Shown here: one piece after another, positions 7,516 through 13,998 of the stretch | Numbering within the stretch: the first letter of the stretch is position 1 | How the letters are laid out: each line of letters starts with the position of its first letter | NCBI GenBank assembly: GCA_038230275.1 | Contig: JBBRNO010000123.1 | Coordinates: forward strand, 1 to 20,640 | Length of the DNA: 20,640 nt | Reading direction: 5' to 3' | DNA from: JANXXV01 sp038230275 | GTDB taxonomy: Bacteria > Acidobacteriota > Terriglobia > Bryobacterales > Bryobacteraceae | Made by a program: the position numbers and the translations under genes | Notes under the pieces: model-generated | What the model was told of the DNA's origin: nothing | The model's database searches: none | Seen by the model: only the letters and a program-made list of their open reading frames with translations

Positions 7516-7529
7516 CCGTCAAATGACGG
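7516..7529. repeat. Short inverted repeat downstream of the glycosyltransferase gene
   Basis: CCGTCA-AA-TGACGG, 6-bp arms with a 2-nt centre. It lies 26 bp after the stop at 7490 and could form a small hairpin, but no T-tract follows. Confidence 0.35.
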
Positions 7530-7550
7530 CGTCCGGCACATCGATATTTT

Positions 7551-7573
7551 GTGGTCATTATGTACTTGACCAC
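7551..7573. repeat. Dyad symmetry, possible operator or hairpin
   Basis: GTGGTCA (7551-7557) and TGACCAC (7567-7573) are perfect inverted arms separated by 9 nt. This spacing suits either a dimeric repressor site or a weak terminator. A second, nearly perfect dyad, GGCGGA-T-TCCGCC, is at 7650-7662, just before a TATACA box (7670-7675) that could be the -10 of the small gene module at 7739. Confidence 0.35.
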
Positions 7574-7738
7574 GATACTTAGTAAGCGTTAAGTTGCTTA
7601 GATTGTTACAGCTGGCAATTCGTCTAGTACTACAAGCCTTAAAGGGTATGGCGGATTCCGCCGATAGGTTATACAATTGCGTGATGCGTCGGTAACTATT
7701 CCGTAGCGCGTGCATCTAGAGAAACAGAGGGCATGGCG

Positions 7739-7945
7739 ATGATTGCGGCGTCCCCCATAAACAAATCTTCAGTGGTCCAAATTTCGGAAGAAGAATCTTT
7801 TGGTATCTTTGATTCTGCTTCTCAATATTTTCTCAAGATTCCTGGTGCGAAGTTCCTCGAAGAATGGAGATCTGGGGCTCTATCAAACTCAGATGAGCCT
7901 GGAGTTTTTGAAGTAGCTTCCCTGATTCCGCCTTCTCTCCGTTAG
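7739..7945 (+). CDS. Small hypothetical protein, possible antitoxin-like partner
   Basis: A 68-residue acidic protein. I prefer ATG 7739 over ATG 7733 because AGAGGG (7726-7731) then sits 7 nt upstream, while it would nearly touch the earlier ATG. The second half reads FLEEWRSGALSNSDEPGVFEVASLIP. This resembles a pattern (F..xW..G....dP.V..vA.LIP) that I recall from small proteins encoded before partners like the next gene. No DNA-binding fold is clear. Base composition is lower in GC than the genome around it. The next frame begins 15 bp after the stop and is in the same phase. A toxin-antitoxin role is a guess from size and pairing. Confidence 0.55.
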   Translation: MIAASPINKSSVVQISEEESFGIFDSASQYFLKIPGAKFLEEWRSGALSNSDEPGVFEVASLIPPSLR

Positions 7946-7960
7946 GTTTCCTGATAGCGT

Positions 7961-8497
7961 TTGCCCAGCCGAACACCACGCGAGGCGGCTCAACGATACG
8001 CCGCGCCCATTAAAGAAACCTTGCTTTTGGTTACCGACGCAATTTTAGGGTATGGTGGTGGAGATTATCCATCACCCGATCCGCATACGTTATCTTTCAT
8101 TTCAAAACCTCCGGTGGGGCGGTTAGAGGGAACACGTCTATCGCTGTTCTTCTCTCAAGAGTACTCAATCATCCAATCGACTCTATCTGAGGAGGATTGG
8201 AGAGTTAGGACAGAAGGTTATTATTACCGAATTGATGATGAAGATGGCTCGGAGATCATGTCTTATCACTGGCATCCTCAAAAGCCTCGTGCCTTCCCTC
8301 ACATGCATCTGAAAAAAGGTTCTGAGGTTGGGCGAGAAGAACTCAAACGATGCCATATTCCGACAGGCCGAATGGCGATTGAGTCGATTGTGGAATTCTT
8401 GATAACGGAATTTCATGTGATGCCGCGATATCCGGATTGGCGGGACGTTCTCGAGAAGAACCGTTCCGAGTTTGAACAATATCGATCATGGGCATAG
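7961..8497 (+). CDS. Conserved hypothetical protein, possible toxin-like partner
   Basis: A 178-residue soluble protein with no signal or membrane segment. Notable blocks are GYYYRIDDEDGSEIMSYHWHP (about 86-106), PHMHLKKGSEVGREEL (112-127), CHIPTGRMAIESIVEFLI (130-147) and MPRYPDWRDVLEKNRSEF near the end. The His-rich blocks HWH and PHMHL plus the HIPTGR turn look like a conserved core, and I recall uncharacterised proteins of this layout in several phyla, next to a small partner. The start is weak: TTG 7961 follows an in-frame TGA at 7952 and has no Shine-Dalgarno, so the gene may have lost its start or be translated by coupling. GC is about 45% in the one line I counted (8161-8220, 27 of 60). 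Function unknown. Confidence 0.6.
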   Translation: MPSRTPREAAQRYAAPIKETLLLVTDAILGYGGGDYPSPDPHTLSFISKPPVGRLEGTRLSLFFSQEYSIIQSTLSEEDWRVRTEGYYYRIDDEDGSEIMSYHWHPQKPRAFPHMHLKKGSEVGREELKRCHIPTGRMAIESIVEFLITEFHVMPRYPDWRDVLEKNRSEFEQYRSWA

Positions 8498-8516
8498 CCT
8501 GGATATAATTTCAAGT

Positions 8517-8608
8517 TGCGGAGAGTGAAAGATTTGAACTTTACCGTGTGCACACACCGCTAACCGCTTATAAGGCAGATTCCTCGACCGAATGGGCTGC
8601 ACTCTTGA
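8517..8608 (-). pseudogene. Degenerate class II tRNA-like sequence
   Basis: Read on the minus strand, tRNA parts appear in order and with sensible spacing. AAGAGTG (8606-8600) pairs at six of seven positions with CACTCTC (8527-8521). A D-arm-like GCCCATTCGGTCGAGGA contains the GG of the D loop. The anticodon arm is TCTGC-CTTATAA-GCGGT, with four of five pairs and UAU at the anticodon place. A variable arm has a GTGT-GTGC-ACAC hairpin, and a T arm is AAAG-TTCAAAT-CTTT. The outer acceptor pairs and the first D-stem pair are mismatched and no CCA is encoded, so it is probably not functional as a standard tRNA. It could be a decayed tRNA, an attachment-site copy, or coincidence. Confidence 0.35.
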
Positions 8609-8864
8609 AAACGGAACGGTGCCCGCCACGATTTCAAACTGACCCACCACCGATTTTTGCGGGACATCCGCCGGGCACCTGGCGTTTGAACTGGGGGGGG
8701 GAAGACGTTCTCCGCCGTAAGGAACCCAGCGCTTGAAGCGTAGTAGTGCGTACCCGAACCGGTCTCGGCGCGCGGCATTTTCGACCGATTCATCCGTGGA
8801 ATGGACAAATAATGATTCAATGTTCTATGAGTAACTATCTTTACGCATAGGACGTCCCGACTAC

Positions 8865-8871
8865 GAGGGAG
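8865..8871 (+). promoter_or_regulatory. Shine-Dalgarno selecting a TTG start
   Basis: GAGGGAG lies 6-7 nt upstream of TTG 8878. This strong site supports the non-ATG start, which also gives the complete signal peptide. Confidence 0.6.
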
Positions 8872-8877
8872 TATACT

Positions 8878-10002
8878 TTGACATTCGGCGGGCGTACAGT
8901 TCGGACGGCTATATGGACAATGTGGACGGTAACGCTCTGCGCCCAGACTGTCTATTTAAGCCCTGCACCTCGGGTGGATTTGCCACCTGTGATTGATGGA
9001 AATAGCGCGGCATTCTGGGCCGATGGACGATTGAATCTATTCCATTCCACCGGGGTGCCATCGATCAGCCGCGGGGCCAACCAATTCTCACTGGGTGTTG
9101 CGGAAGCGGTAGAATTCGATTCGCCGGCGCATAAGCCGGTGTGGTTTGAAGCGGCATGGCAGGACGATGACGGCACGCTGTTTCTTTGGTATCACCACGA
9201 ACCCGGCGGAGTTTGCCGGGGAAATTCGTTAACAGCCCCAAAGGTGGGCGCGGCAATCTCCCGGGATGGCGGCAAGACGGTGCAGGATCTGGGGATTGTT
9301 CTGGAATCCGGGGACGCGGTGGATTGCGGCGCGCAGAATGGTTTCTTTGCCGGCGGGCACGGGGACGCTTCCGTCATTTTGGACAGGGAGAAGAAATACT
9401 TCTATTTCTTTTTCACCAACTACGGCGGACAAGTGGAAGAGCAAGGTGTCTCAGTGGCACGGATGGCGTTCAAGGACCGGTTTCAACCGGTGGGCGCGGT
9501 GCATAAGTATTATGCGGAAACCTGGCTGGAACCGGGAATTGGCGGGCATGTCAAGCCGATTTTTCCGGCGGCGCGGGCTTGGCAGCGGAGTGACGCCGAT
9601 TCGTTCTGGGGGCCATCGATTCACTGGAACACGCATTTGGAGCAGTTCGTGGTCTTGTTGAACCGGTCCTGCTGCAAGCCAGGTTGGCCGCAGGAAGGAA
9701 TTTATGTCAGCATGAACGGCGACTTGAGCCAGCCCGGCGCTTGGCTGCCGGCGAAGCGAATTCTTGCGAAGTATGAGATCGATTGGTCTCCCGGATACTA
9801 CCCGCAGGTGCTTGGGCTGGAAGAGGGACAGACGGACAATTCGGCGGGGCGGGTGGCGCGCCTGTATGTCCATGGACGATCTGTTTGGGAGATCACCTTT
9901 GAAACCAAGGACTTTGTGCCGGAACCGGAACCGGATCCGGATCCGGACAACAACTGCATGAGCGTGGACTCCCCTACTTGCAATATCCGCCGTAGGCCGT
10001 AG
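8878..10002 (+). CDS. Secreted protein, glycosidase-like beta-propeller
   Basis: A 374-residue protein from TTG 8878. Residues 1-23 (RTVRTAIWTMWTVTLCAQ) are a signal peptide, cleaved near LCAQ. The body (about 30-345) has repeated blade-like segments rich in aromatic residues and short acidic turns: AFWADGRLNLFHS, WFEAAWQDDDGTLFLWYHHEP, VGAAISRDGGKTVQDLGIVLE, DASVILDREKKYFYFFFTNYGG, FWGPSIHWNTHLEQFVVLLNR and GIYVSMNGDLSQPGAWLP. This layout recalls five-bladed propellers of the GH43/GH32/GH130 type, and an extracellular carbohydrate role is inferred; no catalytic triad is assigned. The end is a Pro-Glu/Pro-Asp linker followed by only about 18 residues with two cysteines, so a C-terminal domain may have been lost. 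The stop is 6 bp from that of the convergent GNAT remnant. Confidence 0.75.
   Translation: MTFGGRTVRTAIWTMWTVTLCAQTVYLSPAPRVDLPPVIDGNSAAFWADGRLNLFHSTGVPSISRGANQFSLGVAEAVEFDSPAHKPVWFEAAWQDDDGTLFLWYHHEPGGVCRGNSLTAPKVGAAISRDGGKTVQDLGIVLESGDAVDCGAQNGFFAGGHGDASVILDREKKYFYFFFTNYGGQVEEQGVSVARMAFKDRFQPVGAVHKYYAETWLEPGIGGHVKPIFPAARAWQRSDADSFWGPSIHWNTHLEQFVVLLNRSCCKPGWPQEGIYVSMNGDLSQPGAWLPAKRILAKYEIDWSPGYYPQVLGLEEGQTDNSAGRVARLYVHGRSVWEITFETKDFVPEPEPDPDPDNNCMSVDSPTCNIRRRP
9919..9948 (+). repeat. Hexanucleotide repeat coding a Pro-Glu/Pro-Asp linker
   Basis: Five units: CCGGAA twice, CCGGAT twice, CCGGAC once. They encode PEPEPDPDPD near the C-terminus of the secreted protein. Slippage here could change linker length in steps of two residues. 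Confidence 0.8.
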
Positions 10003-10008
10003 GCGTGG

Positions 10009-10537
10009 CTACGGCTTCGCCATGCGAATTAGCGGGAGGGACTCTCCGTTGGAAAGGGAGGCTTCGAAATTGTCCGTGGGCTGGTATCCGTGGGCGCGGT
10101 AGAAGGGCGCCGGATAGGGTGGCACCCAACTCGAAGCGGGTGAAGCCTTGCGCCGTGGCTGCGGCCTCGCAGGCTTGGAGAATCCTGCTTCCGATGCCCT
10201 GGCGGGCCCAATCGGGATGGACGAAGAAGGCGCGGATTCGGGCGGCGTCATGGACCGGATTGAGCACAGTGTCATCTTTGCCGGGAACCCGGTTGCTGCC
10301 GAAGAGGGTTTTTCGCTTGCTCCAACGGCCACATGCGATGACTTTGGAATCGGCCTCGGCTAGCAGATAGGTTCCAGCCTGGATCAGTTGCGTGTCGACG
10401 CCGAGGACCGTGCCGAGAGCGCCTTGCATCTGCTGGACAGAGCAGTGCTGCTTTTGCAGGGCGCGGACGGATTCGGGGATCAAGCGTTCCAGCGCGGGGA
10501 TTTCGCCGTGAGTGGCCGGGCGGATGCTGACGGGCAT
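10009..10537 (-). pseudogene. GNAT-family N-acetyltransferase, frameshifted
   Basis: The N-terminal 140 or so residues are a clear GNAT enzyme: SIRPATHGEIPALERLI at the start, and the acetyl-CoA site RIRAFFVHPDWARQGIGSRI, then LQACEAAATAQGF and FELGATLSG. After ATLSG the frame runs into LLPRPRIPAHGQ, which is not GNAT-like and stops only at 9974, inside the neighbouring gene. The proper end, PFYRAHGYQPTDNFEASLSN followed by GESLPLIRMAKP, is in another minus-strand frame and stops at 10009. The break is near 10105-10112, in GGCGCCCTTCTAC (minus strand). Either one base is extra or two are missing there. This may be a real mutation or a sequence error. The gene follows the VWFA gene by 9 bp and is probably in its transcript. 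Confidence 0.8.
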
Positions 10538-10546
10538 GAAAACAGC

Positions 10547-11458
10547 TTAGCGCTTGGCCCAGTAGCGGTCGCGGGCCTGGACTGTGAGGCCTTTCTGATT
10601 GGCGATGAGCTGGATCTTACGGAACTCAGAGATGCGAACTGGCACGTCCGAAACGTAGCCGAAACTGTACTGGCTGCGCAATTCGTCTTGAATCACGTCG
10701 AAGACCTGTTCGATGTTCAGCTTCTTGGTGACTTCAAAGAAGCCGGCACCGGTTTCTTTGGCCATGCGCATCATGGCGCGGCGGCCATCGGCGGAATTGG
10801 AATCGGAGAAGAGGATGGCGTAGACGAGAGTGTCGGCGCGCTGGGCTTCTTCGATGGCATTGGCGAGGCTGGAATCGCTGCCGAAATCTTCGCCGTCGGA
10901 GAGGATGATCAACGCTTTGCGGCCTTCCTGCGCTTTCATAACGTCCTTGGCGGCGGTGACTACGGCGTCGAACAGCAGCGTTCCGCCGCCGCTTTGATTG
11001 CGGAGTTGATTGCGGGTGGGTGTTTCGACGAAAGCGAGGGCGGCATCGAGTTCACGGCGGGAGGTGGTGAGGGGCTGGCGGAACTGGACGTTCATGTCGA
11101 ATTGGAGGATGAAAAAATGGTCCTTGTTTTCGCGCATGACCTGATCGATGAAGCGAAAACTGGCGCCGCGCTCGGCGTCGAGAACGCGGCGCTGACTCAT
11201 GCTGGTGTCGACCAACAGGCCGATGGTGAGAGGGAGGTCGGACTGGCGGGCAAAGTAACGGATGGTTTGCGGACGGCCGTTTTCGAGGACGGTGAAATCG
11301 TCTTTGGTGAGGGTGTTGATGATCTCGTGGTTCTTGTTCAGGACGTTGGCGAGGATGTTGACTACCTTCACGTCGAGCTTGAAGACGGGGTCGTCTTGGG
11401 CGTGCAGCGGGTTGCGAATGAGTGCGGCTACGGAGAGGGCGAAATCACGGCGGGTCAT
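10547..11458 (-). CDS. Acidobacterial VWFA-related protein
   Basis: A 303-residue exported protein. MTRRDFALSVAALIRNPLHA resembles a Tat signal, with the RRDF core and an AxA-like cleavage region near residue 20. Residues 25-72 are a beta-rich lead-in (FKLDVKVVNILANVLNKN, then DDFTVLENGRPQTI) found in the acidobacterial VWFA-related family (TIGR03436 as I recall). Residues about 77-265 are a von Willebrand A domain with an intact metal site: Asp84-Thr-Ser86-Met-Ser88, Thr160 in GGGT, and Asp188 in ILSDGED. Such domains mediate adhesion or protein contacts outside the cytoplasm; the ligand is unknown. A C-terminal tail with SQYSFGYVSD is also typical of the family. The gene is the first of a pair with the GNAT remnant. 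Confidence 0.9.
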   Translation of the reverse strand: MTRRDFALSVAALIRNPLHAQDDPVFKLDVKVVNILANVLNKNHEIINTLTKDDFTVLENGRPQTIRYFARQSDLPLTIGLLVDTSMSQRRVLDAERGASFRFIDQVMRENKDHFFILQFDMNVQFRQPLTTSRRELDAALAFVETPTRNQLRNQSGGGTLLFDAVVTAAKDVMKAQEGRKALIILSDGEDFGSDSSLANAIEEAQRADTLVYAILFSDSNSADGRRAMMRMAKETGAGFFEVTKKLNIEQVFDVIQDELRSQYSFGYVSDVPVRISEFRKIQLIANQKGLTVQARDRYWAKR

Positions 11459-11568
11459 TTTAGGGCTTTCTTAGGAGATGCTTGCGGGGGCTTGCGGGTT
11501 ACTCCCGGGAATGGTCCGCGGTTAAGATGGCTTTGATTACCAGGGACAGGCTTCGGGACTGCGAATCT

Positions 11569-11751
11569 TCACAGACCGATCTCTTCCTTGGCCTGTTTCC
11601 AAAGGATGAGCGGTTTGTCACCATTCCGCCGGATGGCGGCATCGAGTTCACGTGCATCTTCGAGATCTTCGACGCGATCCCTGGGCCGGGCGAGTTCTAC
11701 CGAGATTTCACGAATTGTGGGCTCTTTCGATCCCAGTTCGAGGTCACTCAT
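11569..11751 (-). CDS. Antitoxin of a RelE/ParE-type module
   Basis: A 60-residue charged protein, MSDLELGSKEPTIREISVEL then ARPRDRVEDLEDARELDAAI, with a Lys/Trp-rich end. It fits the small antitoxins that follow ParE/RelE-like toxins: an N-terminal strand-helix part and a C-terminal region that would wrap the toxin. Its ATG (11751-11749) overlaps the toxin stop in ATGAGTGA, the classic coupled arrangement. The same frame is open upstream to GTG 11934, but only because a deletion in the toxin joined the frames; the ATG is the genuine start. It looks intact although its toxin is broken. Whether it is still expressed cannot be told. Confidence 0.7.
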   Translation of the reverse strand: MSDLELGSKEPTIREISVELARPRDRVEDLEDARELDAAIRRNGDKPLILWKQAKEEIGL

Positions 11752-11934
11752 AAGCGTCCTTCCTCTGCTTCGCAGCATGCACCTCGATTTTAGCGCCTTC
11801 CAGGCGAAAGAGTGTTCGGTAAATTCCGGCGCGCGGGCGGTGGAGTACCGGGAGCCAGTATTGCGGCGAATCTCCTCGGGAAGTTCGCGCGGTTGCTTTC
11901 GTGCTTCATCGGAAATGAAGAGTTCGTATCGCAC
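11744..11934 (-). pseudogene. RelE/ParE-type toxin, internally deleted and frameshifted
   Basis: The GTG 11934 start gives MRYELFISDEARKQPRELPE then EIRRNTGSR, the first strand and helices of a ParE/RelE-like mRNA-interferase or gyrase-inhibitor toxin. The expected C-terminal strands, GIYRTLFRLEGAKIEVHAAK then QRKDAYE and a stop at 11744, are present but in another frame. Only about 62 codons separate start and stop, against about 85-90 in relatives. The usual middle (a loop like LHRLQDDLAGDVKKL) is therefore mostly missing. The frame jump lies near 11845-11855. The toxin is almost surely inactive. Confidence 0.72.
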
Positions 11935-11978
11935 GGTGCCGGGAGAATCTTGATGGTATCAGCGGCGGTCGCCTGATG

Positions 11979-12006
11979 TTGGAGCCCCCAAGGGGCGGGT
12001 TATATT
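11979..12006 (+). promoter_or_regulatory. Candidate promoter for a leaderless or near-leaderless purU transcript
   Basis: TATATT (12001-12006) is a good -10 with its last base 8 nt before ATG 12015. A weak TTGGAG (11979-11984) lies 16 nt upstream. Transcription from this box would start within a few nt of the ATG, giving an almost leaderless mRNA. Supported by position only. Confidence 0.35.
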
Positions 12007-12014
12007 GTGGACTG

Positions 12015-12869
12015 ATGCCGGATTCGGCCACACTATTGATTCATTGCCCCGATCGCAAGGGGATAGTCGCGACGATTTCCAGTTTCCTGTATTCGCTTGA
12101 GGCGAACATATTGCACGCCGACCAGCATCAGGATCGGGATCTGGGGCTGTTCTTCATGCGTATTGAGTGGGATCTGGCGAACTTTGCTTTGGACGATGCC
12201 GGGTTCCGCGCGGCGTTTGCTCCGCTGGCTGTGGATTTTGGGATGCGGTGGGAATTGGCCTATTCGACGGTGCGGCCGGCGGTGGCGATTTTCGTGTCGC
12301 GGTACCAGCACTGTTTGTTGGATCTGCTTTACAGGCATCAGATTGGCGAATTGCAGTGCCGCATTCCTTTGATTCTCAGCAATCATGGCGACGCGCGCGG
12401 GCTGGCAGCGTTTTACGGCATCCCGTTCCATCTGATTCCGGTGGTTGGCGCAAATAAGGAAGAGGCGGAGCGGGAGCAACTGGCGCTGCTAGATGAGCAT
12501 GGCGTTTCGCTGGTGGTGCTGGCGCGATACATGCAAGTACTGTCACCCGAATTTGTGGCGCATTATCCGCAGCGGATTATCAATGTCCACCATTCGTTCC
12601 TCCCGGCGTTCAGCGGGGCGCGGCCCTACCATGCGGCTTATCAGCGCGGGGTTAAGTTGATTGGGGCTACCAGCCACTACGTGACGGAGGAGTTGGACGA
12701 AGGGCCGATCATTGAGCAGGATGTGCTGCGGGTATCGCATCGGGATCAAGTGGACGATTTGGTGGAAAAAGGCCGAGATCTGGAACGGGTGGTGCTGTCG
12801 CGGGCGGTGCGGTGGCACCTGGACCACCGCATCCTGCACTATTCGGGGAAAACGGTAATTTTCGACTAG
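12015..12869 (+). CDS. purU: Formyltetrahydrofolate deformylase
   Basis: PurU hydrolyses 10-formyl-tetrahydrofolate to formate and tetrahydrofolate, supplying formate for purine synthesis and balancing one-carbon pools in the cytoplasm. From ATG 12015 it has 284 residues, close to the usual 280. The N-terminal ACT domain (about 3-85: TLLIHCPDRKGIVATISSFL then HADQHQDRDLGLFFMRIEW) would sense glycine or methionine. The C-terminal formyl-transferase-like hydrolase domain has ILSNHGDARGLA, the catalytic INVHHSFLPAF block (Asn190, His192) and Asp228 in TEELDEGPIIEQD. An upstream in-frame ATG at 11976 would add 13 residues (LEPPRGGLYCGL) not expected in the family, so I reject it. The following gene's frame overlaps its end only if an unsupported early start is used. 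Confidence 0.95.
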   Translation: MPDSATLLIHCPDRKGIVATISSFLYSLEANILHADQHQDRDLGLFFMRIEWDLANFALDDAGFRAAFAPLAVDFGMRWELAYSTVRPAVAIFVSRYQHCLLDLLYRHQIGELQCRIPLILSNHGDARGLAAFYGIPFHLIPVVGANKEEAEREQLALLDEHGVSLVVLARYMQVLSPEFVAHYPQRIINVHHSFLPAFSGARPYHAAYQRGVKLIGATSHYVTEELDEGPIIEQDVLRVSHRDQVDDLVEKGRDLERVVLSRAVRWHLDHRILHYSGKTVIFD

Positions 12870-12910
12870 TCCGGTTGCGGCTGCGCGTGCGGTCGCAGTA
12901 TTGTCGGTTT

Positions 12911-13861
12911 ATGACCCTTACGCGCCGTACGATTCTCACCGCCCTGTCTGCCGCCGCGGCCGCACCGGCACAAAGCAGCGCCCCTCGAAATTGGAAGCCG
13001 AAACTGGGAGTGCTTTGCCTCTATTCGGAATCCAACGTGGACTTTGTGAAAGCCGAGGGATTTAGTAGCATGCAGCTGCGCATTGACCCCACCAAGGTGG
13101 ACGATCGCGCGATTGCGGCGATCAAGAGCAAGATTGAACGATCGGGTCTTTATGTATCGTCACTGGCGGTGGATGGGAATCACATTGACCCGGACCCGGC
13201 CGCGCGCGAGCGGCAAAATCAATTCACCGTGAAGTGTATTGAATTGTGCGGAAAGTTGGGGATCCCCAATATTGGCGGGCAGTCCGGCACCATCAAGGGG
13301 CGTCCGCTGCAGGAGCAGGTGGACGAAATTGTGCGGGTGTACAACGAGAAGTATTTTGCGGTGTGCGAGAAAAACAGAGTGCGAATTCTTTGGGAGCCGT
13401 ATGCGGGCGGGCCGAATATCGCGACGAGTCCGGTGGGCTGGGAAGCACTGTTCAAAGCGTTTCCGGCAAGCGCTCCGGTGGGACTGCAGTTCGATCCGTC
13501 GCACCTGGTGTGGCAATTCATGGACCCGGTGCAGGCGGCGCGGGACTTCGCGGATCGGATTTACGACGTGCATTTGAAAGATACGGAGATTTTGTGGCAC
13601 GTGGTGAAACGCGGCGGAATTCAGCCGGTAAACAACGCGAAGTGGTGGCGTTTCCGGGTGCCGGGCGCGGGTTCGGTGGATTGGAAAGGGGTTTTCGCTG
13701 CTTTGTCCGAGGTGGGGTACACGGGCGCGATGAACATTGAGAATGAAGACAACTTTTACTATCCGGCTTATGCGAACGGTAATTTTACGGAGCAGTACAA
13801 GCGCGGCTTTCGAGTGGCGCATGAATTTCTGAAGACTCTGGTGCCTCCCATTTCAGTGTAG
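12911..13861 (+). CDS. Tat-exported sugar phosphate isomerase/epimerase-like protein
   Basis: A 316-residue TIM-barrel protein starting at ATG 12911. MTLTRRTILTALSAAAAAPA is a Tat-type signal (TRRTIL) with an AxA cleavage site, so it is exported folded. The barrel contains the conserved metal ligands: Glu162 in LWEPYAG, Asp195 in QFDPSHLVW, His221 in YDVHLKD and Glu277 in MNIENED. This is the xylose isomerase-like fold. Such exported isomerases are common in Acidobacteriota and Planctomycetota and usually lie near Gfo/Idh/MocA genes, as here about 4 kb away. The open frame extends upstream to 12812 inside purU, but that extension has no signal and is rejected. The substrate is unknown. It begins 41 bp after purU and is probably cotranscribed with it. 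Confidence 0.87.
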   Translation: MTLTRRTILTALSAAAAAPAQSSAPRNWKPKLGVLCLYSESNVDFVKAEGFSSMQLRIDPTKVDDRAIAAIKSKIERSGLYVSSLAVDGNHIDPDPAARERQNQFTVKCIELCGKLGIPNIGGQSGTIKGRPLQEQVDEIVRVYNEKYFAVCEKNRVRILWEPYAGGPNIATSPVGWEALFKAFPASAPVGLQFDPSHLVWQFMDPVQAARDFADRIYDVHLKDTEILWHVVKRGGIQPVNNAKWWRFRVPGAGSVDWKGVFAALSEVGYTGAMNIENEDNFYYPAYANGNFTEQYKRGFRVAHEFLKTLVPPISV

Positions 13862-13998
13862 GAGCTGCATTTGTGAAGATGACCGTCCGGCTTGCGCGGC
13901 AGTCCCCAATGCCGTTCGAATTGGACAGACTTCCTGTTCATTTCGATTGGAGTGGGCCAGGCCAGATGCGCGGGGATGAGGTTTGGAAGATCCGCGCG

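Larger units (their letters stand above)
8498..8877. other. 380-bp non-coding accessory patch
   Basis: I see no credible gene. The left part holds the tRNA-like sequence at 8517-8608. The middle (about 8609-8800) has the stretch CAAACTGACCCACCACCGAT, which recalls the ends or flanks of IS21-type elements, but no transposase remains and this is from memory only. A run of nine G (8693-8701) is a possible length-error site. The right end holds the ribosome binding site of the gene at 8878. Confidence 0.4.

Noticed and set aside
8609..8800. IS21-type end sequence
   Set aside because: Only a remembered likeness to CAAACTGACCCACCACC; no inverted partner and no transposase, so it is mentioned under the non-coding patch rather than called.
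8560..8820. 86-codon minus-strand frame and a 62-codon plus-strand frame in the accessory patch
   Set aside because: No start site, no domain, and they run across the tRNA-like and element-like sequences.
10388..11536. Long plus-strand frame of 382 codons
   Set aside because: It lies opposite the VWFA and GNAT genes, whose motifs are unmistakable. Its own translation is Gly/Glu/Val-rich with no family resemblance, as expected of antisense frames in GC-rich genes.
11976..12014. Earlier ATG for purU
   Set aside because: The added residues LEPPRGGLYCGL are not expected in the family, and the ATG 12015 product has the usual length.
12812..12910. Earlier start of the exported isomerase
   Set aside because: It overlaps the end of purU and hides the Tat signal behind 33 unrelated residues.
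13862..13998. Possible gene or terminator in the convergent gap before the barrel gene
   Set aside because: The 13873 frame is mostly antisense to the barrel gene, and I see no stable hairpin followed by a T-tract.
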